DNA of 64,000 nt from an uncultured Pelagibacteraceae bacterium. GTDB taxonomy: Bacteria; Pseudomonadota; Alphaproteobacteria; Pelagibacterales; Pelagibacteraceae. Positions 18,805-26,716 of the stretch are shown one piece after another (position 1 is the first letter of the stretch; each line of letters opens with the position of its first letter). A program made the translations under genes and the position numbers. The notes beneath the pieces are model-generated. The model saw nothing but the letters and a program-made list of their open reading frames with translations. It was not told where the DNA came from and did no database searches. The DNA lies in assembly GCA_902595635.1 (NCBI GenBank), contig CACJQT010000003.1, positions 1-64,000 on the forward strand, read 5' to 3'.

Positions 18805-19848
18805 CTATTTTTCTATAGTTGTTAAATGTCCCATTTTTCTTTTAGCTTTAACTTCTTTTTTTAAATAATCATAAAAAAATTCATTTTCTTTAAATTTTTT
18901 ATTTTTATATTCTAATATATCCTCACCAATCAAATTAAGCATTTTTGCATTATAAATTTTTTTTGTTTCTAATTTTTCAAGTCCACATACAGCTCTTATA
19001 TGATTTTCAAATTGGCTAATGTTGTGTGAATTTATAGTTAGGTGTCCAGAATTATGCACTCTTGGCGCAACTTCATTAGCATATAAATTATTATTTTTAT
19101 CTATAAAGAATTCAACGCACATAGTACCAATATAATCAAGCTCTTCAGCTACTTTTTTTGCCCAGTCCAATGCTTTATTTTTAATTTCATCACTTATATC
19201 AGCAGGAATTTTGGAGTGTTTTAAAATCTGGTCTTCATGATAATTTTCAATTGGATCATAAATTTCATATTTTTGGTGACCAAATCTTGTAACCACAACT
19301 GAAATTTCTTTTTTTAAATTTACTATCTTTTCTAAGATGTAGCCTTTTGAAAAATCGAAATCATTGTTTAAATCATTTGCATTATTTATTTTATATTGGC
19401 CCTTTCCATCGTAACCTAGTGTACAAGTTTTCAATAAACCAGGTATAAATTTATCATTTATTTTTATATCATCTAAATCATTTATACTTACATACTGAGT
19501 TGTAGTTATATTATTTTTATTTAAAAATTCTTTTTCAGTTAGTCTATTTTGGATTAATTTATTTATTTCAGGGCTAGGTAATACAGACTTTATTTCATTA
19601 ATTTTTTTCAATATTTCATATGGAATATTTTCAAACTCATATGTTACAAGATCGACTTTTTCTAAAAAGTTATTGATAATATTTATGTCTTGGTAATCTC
19701 CATAAATAAATTCATCAGCAAAATTGATTGCAGGTGCATCTTTATCGTCAGATAAAATAACCGTTTTAATATTTAGTTTTTTTGCTGCGGATGCTAATAG
19801 ACTTCCTAATTGTCCACCGCCTATTATTCCTAGATCAGGTTTAGACAT
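18805..19848 (-). CDS. purK: 5-(carboxyamino)imidazole ribonucleotide synthase
   Basis: ATP-grasp enzyme of de novo purine synthesis that carboxylates AIR to N5-CAIR. The 347-aa protein starts with 'LGIIGGGQLGSLLASAAK', shows 'TYEFENIPYEILKKI' near residue 68, and has the ATP-grasp block 'VAEELDYIGTMCVEFFID' near 235 and 'NEVAPRVHNSGHLTI' near 258. It lies 3 nt downstream of purE on the same strand, the usual purE-purK pairing. Confidence 0.96.
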   Translation of the reverse strand: MSKPDLGIIGGGQLGSLLASAAKKLNIKTVILSDDKDAPAINFADEFIYGDYQDINIINNFLEKVDLVTYEFENIPYEILKKINEIKSVLPSPEINKLIQNRLTEKEFLNKNNITTTQYVSINDLDDIKINDKFIPGLLKTCTLGYDGKGQYKINNANDLNNDFDFSKGYILEKIVNLKKEISVVVTRFGHQKYEIYDPIENYHEDQILKHSKIPADISDEIKNKALDWAKKVAEELDYIGTMCVEFFIDKNNNLYANEVAPRVHNSGHLTINSHNISQFENHIRAVCGLEKLETKKIYNAKMLNLIGEDILEYKNKKFKENEFFYDYLKKEVKAKRKMGHLTTIEK

Positions 19849-19851
19849 TAA

Positions 19852-20346
19852 TTACTTTGGTCTTTTTTTTACTTTTGATGTTTGTTTTTTTCGCCAATTT
19901 AAAAGTGTTTTTTTTACATTGTTATCATACGTAGCTATAATTGAAGCAGCATATAAACCAGCATTGATTGCACCATCTTCTCCAATAGCAACTGTACCAA
20001 CAGGAATTCCTTTTGGCATTTGAGCAATTGATAGTAGGCTATCTAAACCTTTTAACTTTTTACTTTCGATGGGAACACCTATGACTGGAATTCTAGTTAT
20101 TGCGGCAATCATACCAGGTAAATGCGCTGATCCTCCGGCCCCAGCAATAATAATAGAAATATTATTATTTTCTGCTTTCTTTGCATAGGTATAAAGTCTA
20201 TCAGGAGTTCTGTGTGCAGAAACGATATTTGTCTCATAATTTACTTTTAAAATCTTTAGAACTTTTTCACAATTCTTCATGGTTTTGTAATCAGACTGAC
20301 TACCCATTACAATTGATACTTTATGTGATTTTTTTTTGTATATCAT
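19852..20346 (-). CDS. purE: N5-carboxyaminoimidazole ribonucleotide mutase
   Basis: Converts N5-CAIR to CAIR. Class I PurE features are clear in the 164-aa protein: 'VSIVMGSQSDYKTMKNC' at the N-terminus with the substrate-binding Ser-Asp pair, 'VSAHRTPDRLYTYAKKA' near residue 42 with the catalytic His, and 'IIAGAGGSAHLPGMIAA' near 66. It starts the purEK operon, divergent from the M19-like gene. The C-terminus carries a Lys/Arg-rich extension. Confidence 0.96.
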   Translation of the reverse strand: MIYKKKSHKVSIVMGSQSDYKTMKNCEKVLKILKVNYETNIVSAHRTPDRLYTYAKKAENNNISIIIAGAGGSAHLPGMIAAITRIPVIGVPIESKKLKGLDSLLSIAQMPKGIPVGTVAIGEDGAINAGLYAASIIATYDNNVKKTLLNWRKKQTSKVKKRPK

Positions 20347-20450
20347 GAAACTAATATCAATTTACAGATATTTCCTTTAAATTGCAATTTTTAGCTAAGG
20401 ACAGTTTAAGTTAGTGACAATCATAATAATAATAATAGTGTATATCAAAT

Positions 20451-21419
20451 ATGAATTATCGAATTGATAATCTTCAGTATTGTAAATGGTCTAGAGAAAT
20501 CTTTGAAATAAATAATAAAGCTGGATTGAATGCAGTTCACGTAACGTTAGTTTATCATGAAGACTATGATGAATTTCAACAAAGAATAAAAGAGTGGAAT
20601 AAACATTTCGAAGAAAATAAAGATCTTATATTTCTAGGCAATAACTACAATGATATTACAAAAGCAAAAGAAGAAAACAAAACTGCAATTTTTTTTGGAT
20701 TTCAAAATTGTTCACCAATTGAAGACGACATAGCTCTTATAGAAAAAGTACACTCACAAGGTTGTCGATTTATGCAATTAACTTATAACAACCAATCATT
20801 ATTAGCCACTGGATGTTATGAAAAAAATGATAGCGGAGTTACAAATTTTGGAAAAGAGGCTATTAAAGAAATGAATAGAGTAGGTATCGTTGTTGACATG
20901 TCTCATTCAGCAGAGAAAAGTACACTTGATGCAATTGCAATTAGTCAAAAACCAATTGCGATCACTCATGCAAATCCAACTTTTTGGTTTGAAGCAAAAA
21001 GAAATAAATCTACAGAATTATTAAAAGTTTTATCCGATAGTGGAGGAATGTTAGGATTGTCATTGTATGCTCATCACTTAAAAGATGGAACGAATTGTAA
21101 AATAGAAAGTTTTTGTGAAATGGTTGCAAGAACAGTTGAAATTATGGGTATTGATAATGTTGGAATAGGATCAGACTTATGTTTAAACCAGCCAGACAGT
21201 GTAGTTGAATGGATGAGAAATGGAACTTGGTCAAAATCAAAAAATTTTGGCGAAGGTAGTAAAGATAAACCTGGTTTTCCAAAACAACCAGATTGGTTTT
21301 TGGATGCAAGAGGATTTAATAATATAAACACAGAACTAAAAAATAAAGGTTTTCACGAAGAAGAGATAAATAAGATACTTGGCAATAACTGGTTTAATTT
21401 TTATAAAGGAATTAATTAA
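20451..21419 (+). CDS. Divergent M19 (renal/membrane dipeptidase)-family amidohydrolase
   Basis: 322-aa protein of the peptidase M19 fold. 'VVDMSHSAEKSTLDAI' (near 148), 'PIAITHANPT' (near 171) and 'VGIGSDLC' (near 233) match the C-terminal metal/substrate loops of renal dipeptidase. The canonical N-terminal HxD zinc motif is replaced by 'RIDNLQYCKWSREIF', typical of a distinct subgroup. It may therefore bind one metal, or act on something other than dipeptides. The gene shares one base with the 550-aa unknown gene and probably forms an operon with the DUF3726-like and zinc-ribbon genes. Confidence 0.8.
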   Translation: MNYRIDNLQYCKWSREIFEINNKAGLNAVHVTLVYHEDYDEFQQRIKEWNKHFEENKDLIFLGNNYNDITKAKEENKTAIFFGFQNCSPIEDDIALIEKVHSQGCRFMQLTYNNQSLLATGCYEKNDSGVTNFGKEAIKEMNRVGIVVDMSHSAEKSTLDAIAISQKPIAITHANPTFWFEAKRNKSTELLKVLSDSGGMLGLSLYAHHLKDGTNCKIESFCEMVARTVEIMGIDNVGIGSDLCLNQPDSVVEWMRNGTWSKSKNFGEGSKDKPGFPKQPDWFLDARGFNNINTELKNKGFHEEEINKILGNNWFNFYKGIN

Positions 21420-23071
21420 TGCAAGTTCCACTAAGAGATCCTAAAATTGTAATGAAACTTTCTAGGCTTGGATCTTTTCATCAATCTAAATTATCTTTTC
21501 TAAGATCATTTTTAAATGAGTTCAAAGATTGGAAATATAACAGAGATTTTTTTGATTTGAATGATAGGGGATATGGAGTAGCTGTTTATTCATTTTCAAA
21601 AGATAAAAAAACATATTCTTTAGTTTGTTTTGCTAATGAGCTTAAAGATGAGGAAAGATCTGATAGAGTAATAGCAACTAAATGGGATGCTGCATTTGCT
21701 TTGTATGATGGCATTCCTTCAAAAATTGATATTGATAGACTTTCACAAAATGTCCCTAAACAAGAAGTAGGGAGACTTTCTTATAAAGAACTAACTCTCT
21801 CAAGAGCAAATAGATCAGTTAGAGCATTTAATTATGTGGTCGAGTGTTTATCAAAAGGTATCCAGCCCAATACTAATGAGCTTTCAAAAGTTGGATACTT
21901 GTACAGAACAACTGCAGTATATGGCTCAGGAAAATTTGGATTAGCAGACAGGTTTAGAATTAAAAATAGAGATGAAATTAATGGTCCTTTTAGATTGGAA
22001 ATGATGTTAGTTTACCTTGTAAGACAATTTACTTTCGATCAAGTCAATCATATAGCAAAACATAAAAATCCTAAAGATGCTGTAGAACTGGACTTGGATA
22101 TTTGCAGAAATTTAGGAATTGGTAATTCAACTGGATTGGGAATGGCACCATTTATTGTAAACCACCCTTCATTGTTAAATAATTGGATTCTAGCTAAAGA
22201 AACAGCTTTAAAAAAAATAAGAGAAATAGAAAAAGTATCAGAAGAAGAGTTTAAAATTTTTTACAACTGTTTAACAAAATCTTTAAAAAATGTAACTTCA
22301 TGGAATACTGATAGTGAATATCAAAAGAAGAAAATTGAGAATTTAATTAATGATTTACAAAATTTAATCAATTATTTGAAAGACAATATTCATAAATCAA
22401 ATTTTTATATATTCGACAAATTATACAATTGGGCGGAGGAAAATTTATCCGAAGAAGGAGTTGAGTATTTGGTTTCTATAATGATGGAGCCATATAATAA
22501 AATAACTGATCCTTTAATTTCTCAAATGAGTTCAGACGAGGATAGTAGTTTTAATATACCTGTAGACAGAACTATAAATGACCTAAGAGAAATAATTGAA
22601 AAAAATTATTCAGATATTTTAAAAATTGATTTTTCAAAAAATGAAAATAATAAAAAATTTTGGTTCATTTCAAAAAATAAAGAAGAACCTAGGATTGGAG
22701 ATCGGTTTGAAGATAATGGCTCAGAACTTGAGCAGCCTACAGCTATTGCTAGAGATATTAAAAAACTTTATGAAACTATTTTTACATTAAAAAACAGCTT
22801 AAAGATTGGCAATTTTCTAGTACAGAACAATGATTTAAGACATATTGTAAGAAGAGTGTTTATAACAGAGAAATATCCATATTCTGAAATTCAAGATAAC
22901 ACCATTGGCTCAAAATTAGTTCCTATTGATATGTTAAGACTTAAACTATCTTTTTTTGGGGCGGTAAAGTTTGATCCAAGATCTGACAAATGGTTAAGGA
23001 TTTGTATGTTTCAAGGAGCTCCATTACCAAATGAACTAAATTCATTTAATCAATATTGGATATATAACTAA
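21419..23071 (+). CDS. Uncharacterised 550-aa protein in M19/DUF3726 operon
   Basis: I cannot assign a named family. The protein looks soluble, with no signal peptide or TM helix. The N-terminal half (about 1-270) is compact and Arg/Asp-rich, with blocks such as 'FDLNDRGYGVAVYSFSK' and 'RTTAVYGSGKFGLADRF' and a Gly-rich 'CRNLGIGNSTGLGMAPFIVNHP' near 236, which could be a phosphate- or nucleotide-binding loop. Residues about 275-350 look helical or coiled-coil. The C-terminus includes 'NDLRHIVRRVFITEKYPY'. It is translationally coupled to the M19-like gene and lies 8 nt upstream of the DUF3726-like gene. Confidence 0.85.
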   Translation: MQVPLRDPKIVMKLSRLGSFHQSKLSFLRSFLNEFKDWKYNRDFFDLNDRGYGVAVYSFSKDKKTYSLVCFANELKDEERSDRVIATKWDAAFALYDGIPSKIDIDRLSQNVPKQEVGRLSYKELTLSRANRSVRAFNYVVECLSKGIQPNTNELSKVGYLYRTTAVYGSGKFGLADRFRIKNRDEINGPFRLEMMLVYLVRQFTFDQVNHIAKHKNPKDAVELDLDICRNLGIGNSTGLGMAPFIVNHPSLLNNWILAKETALKKIREIEKVSEEEFKIFYNCLTKSLKNVTSWNTDSEYQKKKIENLINDLQNLINYLKDNIHKSNFYIFDKLYNWAEENLSEEGVEYLVSIMMEPYNKITDPLISQMSSDEDSSFNIPVDRTINDLREIIEKNYSDILKIDFSKNENNKKFWFISKNKEEPRIGDRFEDNGSELEQPTAIARDIKKLYETIFTLKNSLKIGNFLVQNNDLRHIVRRVFITEKYPYSEIQDNTIGSKLVPIDMLRLKLSFFGAVKFDPRSDKWLRICMFQGAPLPNELNSFNQYWIYN

Positions 23072-23079
23072 AGTAATTA

Positions 23080-23688
23080 ATGAGAAGTTATAGTGAAATT
23101 GACACGATTGTTAAACGTTCAACAAAAGCGAAAGGTTTCTCTTGGGGAGTTGCAGAAGAAATAGGAAAGAACATCAAGCAACTCGAGTTATTTGGTTTAC
23201 CAGGAATAAAACATATAAACCAATATTTTAAGATTTTTAATAATGAGAAGTTTGAAAATTGCCAATCTTTTAACAAAAGCAACAGACCTCAAAACTTTTA
23301 CTGTCCAATTAAACTTGGATTAAGTTTTTTTGATCAATCTATCTCTATCCAAGAACTAAATGATATAGAAATTGAAAAAATGGCTTACCCATTGATATTT
23401 TTGCCGTTTGTCAGCAGATCTTCGGAAATAACAGGAAAGAGAATTTTTTTAAAGATAGATCAAAAAGAATTTTTATTAAATTTCAATCAATCAATTTATT
23501 CAAATTATTTAAGTAGTGAGGTTGTAGAAAAAGCTGATGTAATTAAAATCCAATTCTTAGAAAACAAGAATAATTTTTCCGAAGAAGATTGGAAAGAATT
23601 AACAAAATTATCTGAAAACACATTTGTTGAAGAAACAGATGAGTTAAAACAAAAAACCGCAGGAGCAGGATTAACAGATAATGACTGA
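23080..23688 (+). CDS. DUF3726-like protein
   Basis: 202-aa protein of unknown function. The N-terminal pattern 'SYSEIDTIVKRSTKAKGFSWGVAEEIGKNI' (shortened recognition: residues 3-32) fits the DUF3726 family, whose members open with an '(A/S)xxKAaxGaGxsWGlAEEaG' theme. No catalytic motif is evident to me. It shares 8 nt with the downstream 55-aa zinc-ribbon ORF and follows the 550-aa gene closely, so the four genes appear cotranscribed. The DUF assignment comes from memory of the pattern and needs a profile search. Confidence 0.72.
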   Translation: MRSYSEIDTIVKRSTKAKGFSWGVAEEIGKNIKQLELFGLPGIKHINQYFKIFNNEKFENCQSFNKSNRPQNFYCPIKLGLSFFDQSISIQELNDIEIEKMAYPLIFLPFVSRSSEITGKRIFLKIDQKEFLLNFNQSIYSNYLSSEVVEKADVIKIQFLENKNNFSEEDWKELTKLSENTFVEETDELKQKTAGAGLTDND

Positions 23689-23848
23689 TAACTTTGAATA
23701 TAAATCGGACAAATCAGATAAAAATGAATTAAATGATATTTGTGATGAATGTAAAAAAGAAGATGAGACAGTAACTCAAAATTTAATACTCACAGGATAT
23801 AAACTTTGTAACTCCTGCAGAACATCTAAAACTTTATTTCCGCTTTAA
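23681..23848 (+). CDS. Small zinc-ribbon-like protein (55 aa), absent from ORF track
   Basis: ATG at 23681 overlaps the end of the DUF3726-like gene by 8 nt and the TAA is at 23846-23848. The translation has an acidic/Lys N-terminus followed by two Cys pairs, 'DICDECKKED' and 'KLCNSCRTSK', spaced by about 17 residues. This is a four-Cys zinc-ribbon or rubredoxin-like knuckle. The overlap with the upstream gene, the paired CxxC motifs and native-like codon use support a real gene. It ends in a 4-nt convergent overlap with the YIP1-like gene. It may be a metal-binding partner of the operon's enzymes. Confidence 0.72.
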   Translation: MTDNFEYKSDKSDKNELNDICDECKKEDETVTQNLILTGYKLCNSCRTSKTLFPL

Positions 23849-24390
23849 ATATTTGTACTTATAGGTAATGAATTAATTTTTGTCATTACAAATGAAATTG
23901 TCAAAAAAGAAATAATTAAAAAAGACAAAAATACAATTCCAAATGCTTTTAAATTTGATTTTAAATTTAAAATATGTCGTGTTGCAATGATTAATGAAGC
24001 AAAAATCCAAAATTGAGTAAGAAAAATAATTAAAAGAACTAGTTCTGGTGTGACAGCAAAAAATCTTATAAGGCCTGGAGCGTGTGCGTACCCAACAGCT
24101 ATAAGAACTCTTTTAAATGGAATTTTTCTATCTTTATCAGGAAAAATTTTAACTCCAATTACAAATATAAAAATTGCCCACACCAGCCAAGTTAATAATG
24201 CTGTTAAACCAGATATACCAACAGACGTTTTAACAATTGTGTTCGCTGCGATAGCACCAGCAACCCCATCTAAAATCATGATAAGAATTGCAAAATAAAT
24301 TCCAGCTTCCCCATAATATCTTGGAGTTCTATAAAGAGTTTTATCAAGCTTTAACGATTTAAAAACAATATCTAAAAACTGAGCAAACAT
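23845..24390 (-). CDS. YIP1-like integral membrane protein
   Basis: 181-aa protein with about five hydrophobic segments. The N-terminal cytoplasmic stretch 'KLDKTLYRTPRYYGEAG', the 'IFVIGVKIFPDKDRKIPFKRVLIAVGYAHAPGLIRFF' loop (residues about 92-128) and a C-terminal pair of helices fit the bacterial YIP1 superfamily. Function in bacteria is unknown. It overlaps the zinc-ribbon ORF tail to tail and may be preceded by a 32-aa membrane micro-ORF on the same strand. Confidence 0.75.
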   Translation of the reverse strand: MFAQFLDIVFKSLKLDKTLYRTPRYYGEAGIYFAILIMILDGVAGAIAANTIVKTSVGISGLTALLTWLVWAIFIFVIGVKIFPDKDRKIPFKRVLIAVGYAHAPGLIRFFAVTPELVLLIIFLTQFWIFASLIIATRHILNLKSNLKAFGIVFLSFLIISFLTISFVMTKINSLPISTNI

Positions 24391-24398
24391 TAATTATC

Positions 24399-24497
24399 TT
24401 TATTTTTTTTTTGCGCCTTATATGAAACGATTAATGGGAATATTATTAGAGCAATAGCGATTATAATGCAAACAACTATGAAAAAGGTTTTCGTCAT
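24399..24497 (-). CDS. Possible single-TM micro-protein (32 aa)
   Basis: A minus-strand ATG at 24497 opens a 32-codon frame: MTKTF, then a hydrophobic run (IVVCIIIAIALIIFPLIV) and a Lys-rich tail, giving a textbook single TM segment with positive-inside end. It lies between the hairpin after the DmdA-like gene and the YIP1-like gene. The 3' end depends on the exact length of a T homopolymer (11 on the plus strand as printed). No strong Shine-Dalgarno is seen. It could equally be chance in AT-rich DNA. Confidence 0.4.
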
Positions 24498-24498
24498 A

Positions 24499-24525
24499 TT
24501 TAGGGGGAATTAAATTCCCCCTAAA
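24499..24525 (-). terminator. Perfect 12-bp inverted repeat after the DmdA-like gene
   Basis: TTTAGGGGGAAT pairs perfectly with ATTCCCCCTAAA around a 3-nt loop, GC-rich for this genome. It lies 10 nt beyond the stop of the minus-strand DmdA-like gene, so it probably terminates or stabilises the MetF-like/DmdA-like transcript. On the minus strand the T run precedes the stem instead of following it, so it is not a textbook intrinsic terminator. Confidence 0.65.
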
Positions 24526-24535
24526 AAAATTTTTA

Positions 24536-25891
24536 TCACTTACTGACTACTTCTCTTGTATTTGCGTTGTAAGACTCTGTAAATGGAATATCAACTACAA
24601 CTGCATCAACTGGCTCCCCAGGTTTATCAGAATATTTTTCTGGTAGGTGGACTTTAAATTTCGATCCAACTTTACCTCTTGGAAAACCATTTGCATTCAG
24701 CGTGCCATCAAAAGGTACATATCCCATAGCAATATTTTTCCCTTTTTCTGGGTGATACCAAGGAGAAGTTACAAATCCTACAGGCTCACTGCCATTTTCT
24801 GAAATTAACCAAAAATCTGGAGCGTATTCTTCAATAGGTTTTCCTCCTAATTCAAGTCCAACTAATTGAAGCTTGTAAGGTTTATGACCTGCTTTTAAAT
24901 CAGCTTTCATTTTCTCGAGGGCTTTTTTACCAACATAATCACCTTTTTTGTTCCATTCACCTTTTCCAGATAAAGAAACTTGATATCCAAGATTACATTG
25001 AAAAGGATTATGCTCATGATCCATATCTTGTCCCCATGAAAGAATTCCAGCCTGAATTCTTCTATGGTGAGCAGGAGCAATCACCATTAAGTTATGTTTT
25101 TTACCTGCTTCAAGAACAGCATTCCACATATCTTCGGCATATAAAGTTGCTTCTCTTAAATATATTTCAAATCCAGACTCGCCTGAAAAACCTGTTTGAG
25201 AAATAATACAACTTCTTCCACCAACTTTTGCAGACGCCAAACCGTAAAAAGGCATGTTGTCTATGTCAACTTCACTTCCACAAAGATCTTTCATTAAAGC
25301 TTTTGCTTTAGGACCTTGAATTTGTACAGGACAAGCATCTATTTCATTAATTTGAACATTAAACCTTTCATCTGCATTTACTCCTTGCAGATATAATCCA
25401 ATATCACTATCTGATAAACTAAACCAAAATTCATCTTTAGATATTCTTAAAAGAATAGGATCATTTAATACTCCTCCGTATGCATTACACAGAATTACAT
25501 ATCTTCCTCTCATTGGAGAAATTTTTGTAGCATCTCTTGTAATTACATAATCAACAAATTTTTCTGCATCTGGTCCTTTAACTTGTATTTGTCTTTCAAC
25601 AGCAACATTCCACATTGTTACATGATTTTTAATTGCCTCGTACTCAACCATTGCACCACCATCTTCAGGTTTTACATAACCTCTTGGATGATAAATTCTG
25701 TTATAAACAGTTGCTCTCCAACATCCTGCTTTCATAGATAAATGCCAGTATGGAGATTTCCTTACTCTTGTTGATATTAGCATCTCAACTTTAGTAGGTC
25801 CGCTTTGTCTTAAATTGTATGGTACTTTTCTATCAGACTGATCTACTGATGTTGTATGTCTTAGTTTACTATAGTCAAATTCATTAGACAT
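24536..25891 (-). CDS. DmdA-like GcvT-family THF-dependent methyltransferase/demethylase
   Basis: 451-aa aminomethyltransferase-fold protein. The central region follows DMSP demethylase closely: 'VTMWNVAVERQIQVKGPDAEKF' (residues about 90-111), 'GGVLNDPILLRISKDEFWFSLSDSD' and 'DIDNMPFYGLASAKVGG'. It also has an extra N-terminal segment of about 45 residues and a longer C-terminus than the roughly 369-aa DmdA. It is therefore best read as a DmdA paralogue moving a methyl group from an unknown methylated N, S or O substrate to THF. The gene overlaps the MetF-like gene by 8 nt, which would process the resulting methyl-THF. Confidence 0.82.
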   Translation of the reverse strand: MSNEFDYSKLRHTTSVDQSDRKVPYNLRQSGPTKVEMLISTRVRKSPYWHLSMKAGCWRATVYNRIYHPRGYVKPEDGGAMVEYEAIKNHVTMWNVAVERQIQVKGPDAEKFVDYVITRDATKISPMRGRYVILCNAYGGVLNDPILLRISKDEFWFSLSDSDIGLYLQGVNADERFNVQINEIDACPVQIQGPKAKALMKDLCGSEVDIDNMPFYGLASAKVGGRSCIISQTGFSGESGFEIYLREATLYAEDMWNAVLEAGKKHNLMVIAPAHHRRIQAGILSWGQDMDHEHNPFQCNLGYQVSLSGKGEWNKKGDYVGKKALEKMKADLKAGHKPYKLQLVGLELGGKPIEEYAPDFWLISENGSEPVGFVTSPWYHPEKGKNIAMGYVPFDGTLNANGFPRGKVGSKFKVHLPEKYSDKPGEPVDAVVVDIPFTESYNANTREVVSK

Positions 25892-26612
25892 AGTTATTCT
25901 CCTTCAACCACTTGTTAGTTTCCTTCAAGCCGCCGAATGTATAAATGTGGAAATAATCAGTATGCGATTTAACTTTCCCAATTAAATCATTAGGGTCTTT
26001 AGGTTTCAATAAATCTAACGCCTTACTAAAATTAGATTTAAGAAAGTTAATGGAATTTTTTGCCCCTACAATATTAGCAAATTTAATTAAGCTAGATATT
26101 TTCATTGGCCCAGTTATTCCAACATGAACTGGTATTGTTTGTTTTGAAATAAAATCTATAATAGGCTGAGTATCCATTAGCCACTGTGTAACTATATAAT
26201 CAGCATAAGGCTTTTTATCTATCATAGCTTTTTCTAAATCAGAGTCGGATATATCAGGACTCCCCTCGGGATGTCCAGCAATTCCAATCTTGATACCATC
26301 AAAAAACCCTGTCTCTAGCATTTGATATGAGCTATCAAATTTTCCGATCGGGTCACGACTTCCACCTATCACCAAGACCTGCTTAACACCCAAATCTTTA
26401 CATCTAGAAACATAATCTTTCAGCTGATTTTCGTCATTTATTGACCTTGCTGGGAAGTGAGGAACTGGATTAAATCCCTCTTTAACTAACTCTCCAGACT
26501 GTTGAGCGGTCTCTTTATAATCACCCCCAGGTAGCATTGTTACATAAACATCTTTTACCTTTGGCAAGGTGCTTAAATCAGTTTTAGGACCTATTTCTAA
26601 AGAAAAATTCAT
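25884..26612 (-). CDS. MetF-like methylenetetrahydrofolate reductase family protein
   Basis: Short MTHFR-fold protein. 'FSLEIGPKTDLSTLPKVKDVYVTMLPGG' (residues about 2-29 of the trimmed form) gives the N-terminal barrel strands. 'GVKQVLVIGGSRDPIGKFDSSYQML' and 'GIKIGIAGHPEGSPD' match the flavin/folate-binding blocks, and 'YIVTQWLMDT' resembles the MetF 'TQFFFD' strand with changes. The track ORF begins at 26663, but the internal ATG at 26612 gives a conventional N-terminus; neither has a good RBS. At about 242 aa it is shorter than housekeeping MetF (about 290). It probably oxidises methyl-THF made by the coupled DmdA-like enzyme. Confidence 0.78.
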   Translation of the reverse strand: MNFSLEIGPKTDLSTLPKVKDVYVTMLPGGDYKETAQQSGELVKEGFNPVPHFPARSINDENQLKDYVSRCKDLGVKQVLVIGGSRDPIGKFDSSYQMLETGFFDGIKIGIAGHPEGSPDISDSDLEKAMIDKKPYADYIVTQWLMDTQPIIDFISKQTIPVHVGITGPMKISSLIKFANIVGAKNSINFLKSNFSKALDLLKPKDPNDLIGKVKSHTDYFHIYTFGGLKETNKWLKENNYV

Positions 26613-26716
26613 AAGTAAATTCTTAATTATTTTATATTCCGTGTCTATAAAAATATTAAACAACTGAACACATTGTAACCCATTGTCATGATCTGAAAAT
26701 TTAATTAAGTTTAGAC

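Noticed and set aside
24536-25891. Calling the GcvT-family gene dmdA (DMSP demethylase)
   Set aside because: The core matches DmdA, but the protein is about 80 residues longer with extra ends and sits with a MetF-like gene; a paralogue with another substrate is safer.
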